IMG/VR virus record: IMGVR_UViG_3300035187_001598 | Span: 1-37,541 of that record | Length of the DNA: 37,541 nucleotides | Direction: 5' to 3' (one strand) | From: a virus | Part shown: one piece after another, positions 29,674 through 36,289 of the stretch | How the letters are laid out: every line of letters starts with the position of its first letter | Numbering within the stretch: the stretch's first letter is position 1 | The notes under the pieces: generated by a model | The model's database searches: none | Told to the model about the DNA's origin: nothing | The model's input: the letters and a program-made list of their open reading frames with translations, nothing else | Made by a program: the position numbers and the translations under genes

Positions 29674-31803
29674 ATGTCTTGGAATATTGAGAAACCCGGT
29701 GACCGCATCAATGGCCCGGTGACAATCACCGGAAACACGACGCTGACAGGAACCGCTACCATCAGCGGCGACCTCACGGTCGACACGTCGACGCTCAAGA
29801 TTGATGCGACCAACAACCGCGTGGGTGTTAACACTGCCACCCCGTCGACTGCGTTTGACGTGGTCGGAGACGCTAAGGTGAGCGCAAATCTGCTGATCGG
29901 AAGCTCGTCGCTGGTCAACGGCCCGCTACAAGTCGGAAGCACCGGGATGGCGTCGTCGTATCTCCAAATGCTTGCCGCCCCGACAGGGTTTTCGGCAATT
30001 CATTTTGGAGATGCAGGCGCTGGCACCGCTGGTTCTTACGCTGGGTATCTGTTCTACGATCACACCGGAAACTACTTATCGTTCGGAACAGACAGCGTTG
30101 CGCGGTTCCTAATGTTAGGAAGCCAGTTCATGTCCTATAGCAACGGGACGGCTTCGGCACCTGTCTTCTCAATGGCAACAGATGGGAACACCGGCCTCTA
30201 TTTCCCAGCGGCAGACACCATCGCGCTGGCGACTGGTGGCACCGAAAGGCTCCGTGTCGACTCCTCCGGCAACCTTGGGTTGGGGGTGACGCCTAGTGGA
30301 GCATACAAACTCGAAGTCGGTTCATCTCAAAGTTCTGTTTTTCTAGCAAGCACAGTTGGATATGGAGCAGCAAGTGAGCAGTACTCATCGTTTCGGTTTC
30401 ACAATACGTCATTTTCTGGCGGAAACAGCGAAATCCGGAACATTGTAAACGGATCTGTCTCTGTAGGGTCTTCACTTTCGTTTTATACATCACAAAACGG
30501 AACTGGTGCCTTAACGCAGAGGATGACCCTCGACGCCTCGGGCCGCCTTGGCATCGGGACGGCGACGCCGACGCTTCCACTACACGTCGAGTGGAATGGG
30601 CAAGCCGAACTTCGTCTCAAAAGCACCAGCGCATCCGGACTGGCTGCCATTGGGTTCGTCGCAGGTGGGCAGACAAATCCGTGGTACGTTTACACGAACT
30701 CCAATCGAGACTTCATTTTTCAAGACAACACCACCGAGCGCCTTCGCATCGCTGCAAACGGAACCGTTGGATTGGCAGTCACTCCTAGCGGATGGACTGG
30801 CGGTTCCGTCCTAATGATGGCCCCTTCTGGTGCGATTTCATACATGGGAACCACAGGAAACATGGTTTCCAATGGATACTTCAGCGACCAGTGGCGGTTT
30901 TACGGAAACGGCAGGTTCTCGCAGTATTACCAAAACAACGGCGACCACGTTTTCTATTCGTCCGCGAACAACACGTCCGGGGCAGCCGCAGCTCTGACGC
31001 CTGTCGAGGTTGCGAAAATCAACTCAGCCGGAAGGTTTGCCGTCGGCTCGGCTGTTGCTCCCCTCAACGCGGCGCAAATCCAAGGCGCAGGCCAAGCGGC
31101 GACATCGGTTTCTGACTCCGGAGACGCATCCGCGCTGTTCCTTTCGGACACCGGTGGCGGCGTGAACAACGGTGGCCTGCTGTTGTTTGGTGCGGCAACC
31201 ACCAACGGGCAGAGGCCTCACGCTGGGATCAAATCGCTGCTGAACAACGGTGGTGCGAATGGCACCGCTGATATGATTTTCGTCACGAGGACGGCGACTG
31301 GAGACGCCACGCTGTCGGAGAAAATGCGGCTGACGACGGCCGGCAACCTTGGGTTGGGGGTGACGCCGAGCGCGTGGAACACATCGTTTCGGGCGATCGA
31401 GTTTTCGAGCGCAAGTCTGATGTCTGGCACCAATGGCTCGGTTGCCCAGTTGGGTGCGAACACATTCATCAACGCTTCCTCTCAGTACATTTACAAAGGC
31501 AACGGAAAGGCTGCCATCTACCAGCTCTCGAACGACGGGCTGCACGTCTGGTACAATTCCGGAACCTCGAACGGAACTGGTGGCGCTGCTTATTCTCCGC
31601 TGCAAAGAATGGTCCTCGACGATTCCGGAAATCTGCTTGTCGGAATGAGCACCGCAGCAACTTCAAGCTCCAAGACTTTGCACCTCGGAAACGCTACCGC
31701 TCCGTCGGCCAATCCTTCGGGAGGCGGTGTCCTCTATGTGGAGGGTGGTGCGCTCAAATACCGCGGATCCTCTGGAACGGTCACAACCATTGCCAACGCT
31801 TAA
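29674..31803 (+). CDS. Long tail fibre with repeated beta motifs
   Basis: This is a 709-residue protein. The N-terminus (GPVTITGNTTLTGTATISGD) and repeated units of the type LRVDSSGNLGLGVTPS, MTLDASGRLGIGTATP, LRIAANGTVGLAVTPS, MRLTTAGNLGLGVTPS and MVLDDSGNLLVGMST, spaced some 70-190 residues apart, are typical of trimeric phage fibres. Many such proteins end in an intramolecular chaperone (peptidase S74); none is visible here, where the end is LYVEGGALKYRGSSGTVTTIA. It is followed by a fibre-assembly-like gene. It probably binds the host surface. Leader CCCGCAAAACC lacks a Shine-Dalgarno site. Confidence 0.85.
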   Translation: MSWNIEKPGDRINGPVTITGNTTLTGTATISGDLTVDTSTLKIDATNNRVGVNTATPSTAFDVVGDAKVSANLLIGSSSLVNGPLQVGSTGMASSYLQMLAAPTGFSAIHFGDAGAGTAGSYAGYLFYDHTGNYLSFGTDSVARFLMLGSQFMSYSNGTASAPVFSMATDGNTGLYFPAADTIALATGGTERLRVDSSGNLGLGVTPSGAYKLEVGSSQSSVFLASTVGYGAASEQYSSFRFHNTSFSGGNSEIRNIVNGSVSVGSSLSFYTSQNGTGALTQRMTLDASGRLGIGTATPTLPLHVEWNGQAELRLKSTSASGLAAIGFVAGGQTNPWYVYTNSNRDFIFQDNTTERLRIAANGTVGLAVTPSGWTGGSVLMMAPSGAISYMGTTGNMVSNGYFSDQWRFYGNGRFSQYYQNNGDHVFYSSANNTSGAAAALTPVEVAKINSAGRFAVGSAVAPLNAAQIQGAGQAATSVSDSGDASALFLSDTGGGVNNGGLLLFGAATTNGQRPHAGIKSLLNNGGANGTADMIFVTRTATGDATLSEKMRLTTAGNLGLGVTPSAWNTSFRAIEFSSASLMSGTNGSVAQLGANTFINASSQYIYKGNGKAAIYQLSNDGLHVWYNSGTSNGTGGAAYSPLQRMVLDDSGNLLVGMSTAATSSSKTLHLGNATAPSANPSGGGVLYVEGGALKYRGSSGTVTTIANA

Positions 31804-31806
31804 ACC

Positions 31807-32130
31807 ATGAACTGGAAAATCGAACAAATCTGGGTCAAGCCGGTCGACGGCGACCTCACCAACGTCGTCGTCACTGCCGCTTGGCGGTGCAACGGAGAGC
31901 AGACCTCCGACGGCAAAACCTACAGCGGGACGTGCTACGGCACCGCGTCGTTCTCGCCTGCAGATCCTGCGGCGTTCGTGCCGTTAGGTGACCTCACCGA
32001 GGCTGAAGTGCTCGCTTGGGTTTGGGGCGCTGGCATCGACAAGGTTGCCACCGAGGCCTCCATACAGCAGCAGATTGACGATCAGATCACGCCTGCCATC
32101 GTTGTCCCGCCGCTCCCGTGGGCGGTCTAA
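31807..32130 (+). CDS. Tail-fibre-associated small protein
   Basis: This is a 107-residue protein. It starts with a strand (WKIEQIWVKPVDGDLTNVVVTAAWRC), a cysteine-containing turn, and FVPLGDLTEAEVLAWVW followed by a helix and polyproline end. The pattern (W.I, VVV..W, F.P...LTE.EV..WV) matches small proteins often encoded right after phage tail fibres and proposed as fibre or assembly components. The fold fits; the molecular role is unknown. Follows the fibre gene by 3 bases. Confidence 0.7.
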   Translation: MNWKIEQIWVKPVDGDLTNVVVTAAWRCNGEQTSDGKTYSGTCYGTASFSPADPAAFVPLGDLTEAEVLAWVWGAGIDKVATEASIQQQIDDQITPAIVVPPLPWAV

Positions 32131-32142
32131 CAACGAAAGCAA

Positions 32143-32319
32143 ATGGAACCCAAGATCACCCTCGAACTCACCTCTGCCGAAGCTCAAGCGCTCGTCAACT
32201 GTCTCGACATCGCAACCAAGGCAGGCGGCCTCCAAAACGCCCGCGTCGCGTTGCCGATTGCTGAGAAGATCATGATCGCGGCTGAGGCTCTGAAGCCCCA
32301 GACCAATGCAGTCGAATGA
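32143..32319 (+). CDS. 58-residue helical protein
   Basis: This short gene encodes a soluble helical protein: MEPKITLELTSAEAQALVNC, LDIATKAGG, then LPIAEKIMIAAEALK. A TSAEAQALVN segment like this is found in small phage proteins of unknown role (LT..Ea..l...L). It lies between the fibre accessory gene and the membrane proteins, overlapping the next gene by 14 bases. The leader is AACAACGAAAGCAA. Confidence 0.6.
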   Translation: MEPKITLELTSAEAQALVNCLDIATKAGGLQNARVALPIAEKIMIAAEALKPQTNAVE

Positions 32320-32536
32320 TGTCACAAGCCATGTTCACGACGTGCGAGATGGAGCGATCGGGATGGCCTCTGGGCTATCCTCTGCGCTGATCCACTGGCT
32401 ACGACCGCTTGGCGAGGTCGCGTCCCATATTGGCTCCATCGCGACATGCATCATCGCGTGCATTATGCTCTACCGCATTCTGCGAGGTCCCAAAAAGGAC
32501 GAGAAGAAAGACCAACCCAAGGAAACGAATGACTAA
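32306..32536 (+). CDS. Single-span membrane protein, holin-like
   Basis: This is a 76-residue protein. Residues about 20-63 include an amphipathic part (GLSSALIHWLRPLGEVASHI) and a membrane span (GSIATCIIACIMLYRIL). The tail is highly charged (RGPKKDEKKDQPKETND), a typical holin C-terminus. With the next gene it could form a holin or antiholin pair. The start overlaps the previous gene by 14 bases; the end overlaps the next start by 8 bases. Confidence 0.6.
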   Translation: MQSNDVTSHVHDVRDGAIGMASGLSSALIHWLRPLGEVASHIGSIATCIIACIMLYRILRGPKKDEKKDQPKETND

Positions 32537-32714
32537 CTGGAAGACTACTGTTGCCGGAATCGGCGCGATCCTCGTGGCTGTTGGCGGCGCTCTCGTGGCG
32601 CTGTTCGATGGCAACCCCATGACCAACGTAGATCTCACGGCGACCATAGCCGCGGTCTCCGCTGGCATCGGTCTGATCGTGGCTTCGGATTCCTCGAAGC
32701 CCAAGGCCGAGTGA
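32529..32714 (+). CDS. Two-span holin-like membrane protein
   Basis: This is a 61-residue protein with two hydrophobic segments, TTVAGIGAILVAVGGALVALF (6-26) and ATIAAVSAGIGLIVAS (39-54), separated by a short polar loop (DGNPMTNVDL). The end is short and charged (DSSKPKAE). This is the form of small phage holins, which open the inner membrane at lysis. It lies between another membrane protein and spanin-like genes. No endolysin is next to it; a lysozyme-like gene is at 10455. Confidence 0.65.
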   Translation: MTNWKTTVAGIGAILVAVGGALVALFDGNPMTNVDLTATIAAVSAGIGLIVASDSSKPKAE

Positions 32715-32914
32715 TTCTGGACTGGATCACTGAACTGTATCGCGAGAGGGGAGCCACCGACGGCTCCTCTCTCTTTGCAGTTGTGGCGGTCGAGACGGAT
32801 GCCTCCGGCCATTGGCTGATCTACCGAGACGCTCACGACTACGCAGCCAAGACGCACCGGATGCGCGGAACCGAGTTCTTCGAGCGTTTTGAGGCAGTTG
32901 CCGCCCGCGGATGA
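32711..32914 (+). CDS. Small protein in the lysis region
   Basis: This is a 67-residue soluble protein, starting with GTG in a GTGA overlap. Helix (ILDWITELYRERG), strands (SLFAVVAVETDASGHWLIYR) and a helix (HDYAAKTHRM, FFERFEAVA) follow. No family is recognised. It ends in an ATGA overlap with the spanin-like gene, so it is probably expressed with the lysis genes. Confidence 0.6.
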   Translation: MILDWITELYRERGATDGSSLFAVVAVETDASGHWLIYRDAHDYAAKTHRMRGTEFFERFEAVAARG

Positions 32915-33090
32915 ACTGGATCGAACAGATCATCACTGCGCTGCTCAAATGGCTGCACGGACTCGCAAGAGAGGACAGAACCGTTGAAGAAGCCAAAGGC
33001 CAACAAGATCTTCGCGACGATCTTCGCCGCCGCATTGACGATCACGAGCAACGGCTGCGCCAGCCGAGTGATTCTGATCCCAAGCGGTGA
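32911..33090 (+). CDS. Candidate inner-membrane spanin (Rz-like)
   Basis: This is a 59-residue protein, too short for many gene finders. It starts with ATGA overlap. The N-terminus (NWIEQIITALLKWLHGL) is hydrophobic/amphipathic and could anchor in the membrane, followed by a charged helix (DRTVEEAKGQQDLRDDLRRR and DDHEQRLRQ) predicted as a coiled coil, as in Rz. A lipoprotein gene (32984) starts inside it in another frame, the classical Rz/Rz1 arrangement. The anchor is weak and the protein is shorter than lambda Rz (153). Confidence 0.5.
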   Translation: MNWIEQIITALLKWLHGLAREDRTVEEAKGQQDLRDDLRRRIDDHEQRLRQPSDSDPKR

Positions 33091-33214
33091 TCCGGTTCGA
33101 CTGGCCGAACCAGTCAAAGCCCGCGTCTGGGTCCCGGACTCAAGCGGGAAGATGGTTCGAAGCCAGAACCGCGTCACGATCCCCGCAGGCTGGTACGCTT
33201 TGCCCCGTAACTAG
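32984..33214 (+). CDS. Lipoprotein nested out of frame, candidate outer-membrane spanin
   Basis: This 76-residue protein starts at TTG 32984, 8 bases after GAGAGGA. The N-terminus is a lipoprotein signal (MKKPKANKIF, ATIFAAALTITSNGC) with the acceptor Cys25. The mature part starts ASRVILIPSGDPVRLAEPVK and ends with IPAGWYALPRN, a pattern I recall in small phage proteins near lysis genes. It overlaps the coiled-coil gene over 107 bases, as Rz1 lies in Rz. Lambda Rz1 is proline-rich; this protein is not especially so. A spanin role is inferred. Confidence 0.6.
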   Translation: MKKPKANKIFATIFAAALTITSNGCASRVILIPSGDPVRLAEPVKARVWVPDSSGKMVRSQNRVTIPAGWYALPRN

Positions 33215-33223
33215 AAACCCAAA

Positions 33224-33577
33224 ATGGACAACAAAACTGAAACCATGCTCGGTGGCCGCCCTGTGGTCGCCGCTTACCTAGACGGCACCCACGAAACAGT
33301 GAAGGTGCAGCAACTGCTGATCCGTCAGCTTCCGGAATACCTCGCAGCCATCGACAACGAGAACAAGCTGGTCGAATTGCTCTGCGACAAGCCTTCGGGA
33401 TGGTCAGACAACCTCCGCATTGAGTCGCACGAAGCGATTCTCGCGGCGGGGGAGGAGTTGAACTCCGAGCGTTTTTTCGCGTGGCTTCGCCGGAGGGTTT
33501 CCCGGCAGGAGCAGCTGGTGCCGGGGTCAAGCGGCGAGTTGGGAAGGCAGCTTCTGTCAACCTTGCCGACTACGTAG
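33224..33577 (+). CDS. Tail assembly chaperone (gpG-like)
   Basis: This is a 117-residue soluble protein directly before the tape measure genes. A beta part (RPVVAAYLDGTHETVKVQQL) and helices (LIRQLPEYLAAIDNENKLVE, HEAILAAGEELNSERFFAWL) match phage tail chaperones such as lambda gpG and its relatives. It should bind the tape measure during tail assembly. A slippery TTTTTTC lies near its end (33472-33478) and allows the longer fusion described in the next entry. The leader is AAACCCAAA. Confidence 0.8.
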   Translation: MDNKTETMLGGRPVVAAYLDGTHETVKVQQLLIRQLPEYLAAIDNENKLVELLCDKPSGWSDNLRIESHEAILAAGEELNSERFFAWLRRRVSRQEQLVPGSSGELGRQLLSTLPTT

Positions 33578-33804
33578 CGGAGTGCGCGGTCCGCTTAGGG
33601 ATGACGGTCTCCCAAGCCGTCGATCACAGTCCGGCCCAGCTTAAACTTCTGATGGAGGCAGCCTCTCGGATTGACGCATCCGATGGGCTCCTCAGTCTGC
33701 ACGTCACCTACGCCGCGACAGTTGCGACGCAGGTGAAGGAGGGTCGCCCCATTATGGAGCGCCTCCAGAAGCAACTATTGAAGAAAGCGAAGGGCCATGG
33801 CTGA
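33224..33804 (+). CDS. Frameshifted tail assembly chaperone (gpGT-like)
   Basis: A -1 shift at T TTT TTC (33472-33478) would take ribosomes from the gpG-like frame, after Phe85, into the frame that runs to 33804, giving a 193-residue protein. The added 108 residues are helical (SVNLADYVAECAVRLGMTVS, QAVDHSPAQLKLLMEAASRI) and end 8 bases into the tape measure gene. GT-type fusions are made at low level in almost all lambda-like siphoviruses and recruit tube subunits. A separate start at GTG 33481 is possible, but it lacks a good ribosome site. Confidence 0.82.
33472..33506 (+). promoter_or_regulatory. Programmed -1 frameshift signal
   Basis: The slippery heptamer T TTT TTC is in the zero frame of the chaperone gene (codons CGT TTT TTC). 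Ten bases downstream a hairpin GCCGG (33489-33493), 8-base loop, CCGGC (33502-33506) can pause the ribosome. The -1 frame is open from here to 33804. All three elements are at the expected spacing. Confidence 0.85.
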
Positions 33805-36289
33805 CACAAATCTGCGGATCAAAATCGGACTGACTGGATCGGCGGAAGTCGCGTCCGGACTCAAGGCCATTGGCGGCGCTGCCAGCAGCCTCAAGACGAG
33901 CCTTCTAGCCATCGGCACGGCTCTGGCAGGGGCTGCTGGTCTCGGAGCCCTTGGCGCGGCTGCTGTCGCCACTGCGAGGCTAGGCGGTCAACTGTCTGAC
34001 CTGTCGGCCCGAACTGGGATCTCCGCCCGGTCACTGATTGTTCTGCGGCAAGCCTTCCAAGACGCTGGAGTGGGTGCCGAGGCTGTCGGCGGAACGATCA
34101 ACCGCCTACAACGCACGATCGTCGAGGCCGCTTCCGGGGGTGGGGCTGCTGCGGATGCATTGGCTGGCCTCGGGATCTCCGCTCAGAGCATCGCCACGCT
34201 CGCGCCGGAGGACCAGTTTTCGCAGGTCGCCGCGGCAATCTCCGCAATCGCAGACCCGGCCCAGCGCTCCGCGGCTGCCATGGCAATCTTCGGGAAGTCT
34301 GGGGCCGAATTGCTGCCGCTCTTTTCCGAAGGCGGAGCGATCCAGAACGCGGAGAAGGTCCTCGGCAATATGCCGGACGTCCTGTCCCGGAACGTCCCAG
34401 TTCTCGACGCGATCTCCGACTCGTTCGATCGGCTACCCAACAAGGCGACCCAGTTGTTCGCCGGGATCCTCGATCAGCTTGGCCCCACGGTGCAGGCCGT
34501 CCTCGAAGCGTTCGAGTCGATCGACCTCACTGGTATCGGCCAGAAGATCGGGGCCTTCGTCAACGTGGCGATCGACGAGTTCAAGGCTGGCCGCTTCGGT
34601 GACTTCATCGCGTTAACAGTCGAGGCTGGATTCGAGCTGGGAATCAACGCTGTCGGTTCGATGTTCGCGAAGCTCCGCGACTACCTAAGCTCAAGCACGT
34701 TCTGGATCCAAGTCGGCAATGCGCTTCTGACGTCAATCAACGCCGCGATGAAGGGCGTCGTGACGCTGATCCTCAATCTGTTGGTGCCGTTCGCTGCCGT
34801 CTTTGATTACGTCAAAAACGGGCTGATCTACGCATTCCAGTCGGCGGTCAGCGCTTTCAACACGGCGTTCCGGACAGCAATCAACGTCATAATCGAGAAG
34901 CTCAACTCCTCGTTCGGGGCTCTCGGCGTGAGCATCCAGAAGCTACCGATGGCCGTCGAAGAGGCTTTCGAGGCTCCGGACTTCTCCAAATCTTGGGACA
35001 TCGCAAAGCAGGGAGCGGAAGCTGGCACCGAATACGCACGCGAGTTCTTCGATTCATCGACGCAAGCGTTCCGGGAACTAGGTGGGATCTCGGACTTCTC
35101 GGTTGGAGATTCTGCGCTCAAGCGGCTCGACGAGCTGATGGCATCCCGCCTCAAGGGTCGCGAAGACACTGCAGGTGCAGGCGCTCCAGTTCCGGCAAAG
35201 GGTGGCGGTGCAGAGCCCCCGATGGACATGGCGGTCACTCTCAAGGAGCGAGAGATCGACCTCACTCGGAAGCTGGACATCATAAATGAACGCAAGGCCC
35301 GGGTTGAGAACTCGTGGCTGACGACGAGCGCGGAGAAGTTCGCAGTTCGCAAAAAACTGCTCGAGCAGGAGGCCGAGATCATCGAGTCCGAGATCGCGTC
35401 TCTCGACGAACTCAGCAAAAAGGCGCTCCCGTCCGAGCAGCTCGCAATCGAGCAACGGATGGCGAAGCTGCAAAGTCGATCCGGTGGAATCCAGACCGAG
35501 AGGATGGGAATGGGTCCAGACCCGGAGTCGTTCTCGGAGAACTTCTCGGCTACCCTCATCAATCTCCAGAACCAATTCGGCACCGTTGCCCAGCAAATGG
35601 CCCAGACGTTTGCTGACGTGTTCAACGCAGCGACAGCGTCGATCTCCAACAGCATTCAAGGGCTTATCTACGGCACGATGACTTGGGGCGCTGCGCTCGC
35701 GAACATTGGCACCGGGATCATCAAGAGTCTGATCCAGTCGTTTGCGGACATGGTGGCGTCGTGGATCATGTCGCATGTGATAATGAAGGGCGTGCTGACT
35801 GCGTGGGGAGCGTTCAAGTCTCTGTTCGTCGCCAAAGACGTGGCTGTCTCAAACGCCGGTGAAGCTGCAAAGACTCCAGCGCTCGCGACGAATGCGACAC
35901 TGGCATCCATCAGCTCATGGGGAATCGCGGTCGGCGTCGGACTCGCTGCCATTGCCGCAATCCTCGCTGCCACTGGAGCGTTTAAGGAGGGTGGCTACAC
36001 CGGCGACGGCAATCCCAACGACGTCGCTGGCATCGTCCACCGCGGCGAGTACGTTGTCCCGGCTGACGCTGTAGACCGCATCGGTGTGGGTACACTCGAG
36101 GCGATGACATCCGGAGGACCTGCGACCTCTCCGATGTTCACCAGTGGTGCCGCTCCGGCTCCGATCACGCTCAACATGGGCGTGTTCGACGATCCTCGTC
36201 GCCTCTCTGATTGGGCTCGATCCAACGAAGGGCGCACGGTTCTCATCGACATTCTGAAGCAACACGCTCACGAGTTCACCGCCTCATGA
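33797..36289 (+). CDS. Tail tape measure protein
   Basis: This is an 830-residue protein. N-terminal part: LKAIGGAASSLKTSLLAIGT, the hydrophobic run ALAGAAGLGALGAAAVATA, LSDLSARTGISARSLIVLRQ, then PEDQFSQVAAAISAIADPAQ and IFGKSGAELLPLF, the conserved signature of lambda-like tape measures. Further membrane-compatible segments lie near 310-340 and at about 690-725. The C-terminus has EGGYTGDGNPNDVAGIVHRGEY, a recurrent motif. A central coiled-coil segment is at about 495-560. By the 0.15 nm per residue rule the tail would be about 125 nm long. It overlaps the chaperone and hub genes. Confidence 0.93.
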   Translation: MADTNLRIKIGLTGSAEVASGLKAIGGAASSLKTSLLAIGTALAGAAGLGALGAAAVATARLGGQLSDLSARTGISARSLIVLRQAFQDAGVGAEAVGGTINRLQRTIVEAASGGGAAADALAGLGISAQSIATLAPEDQFSQVAAAISAIADPAQRSAAAMAIFGKSGAELLPLFSEGGAIQNAEKVLGNMPDVLSRNVPVLDAISDSFDRLPNKATQLFAGILDQLGPTVQAVLEAFESIDLTGIGQKIGAFVNVAIDEFKAGRFGDFIALTVEAGFELGINAVGSMFAKLRDYLSSSTFWIQVGNALLTSINAAMKGVVTLILNLLVPFAAVFDYVKNGLIYAFQSAVSAFNTAFRTAINVIIEKLNSSFGALGVSIQKLPMAVEEAFEAPDFSKSWDIAKQGAEAGTEYAREFFDSSTQAFRELGGISDFSVGDSALKRLDELMASRLKGREDTAGAGAPVPAKGGGAEPPMDMAVTLKEREIDLTRKLDIINERKARVENSWLTTSAEKFAVRKKLLEQEAEIIESEIASLDELSKKALPSEQLAIEQRMAKLQSRSGGIQTERMGMGPDPESFSENFSATLINLQNQFGTVAQQMAQTFADVFNAATASISNSIQGLIYGTMTWGAALANIGTGIIKSLIQSFADMVASWIMSHVIMKGVLTAWGAFKSLFVAKDVAVSNAGEAAKTPALATNATLASISSWGIAVGVGLAAIAAILAATGAFKEGGYTGDGNPNDVAGIVHRGEYVVPADAVDRIGVGTLEAMTSGGPATSPMFTSGAAPAPITLNMGVFDDPRRLSDWARSNEGRTVLIDILKQHAHEFTAS

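Noticed and set aside
33481-33804. Independent gene starting at GTG 33481
   Set aside because: The slippery heptamer and hairpin immediately before it make a frameshift product far more likely.
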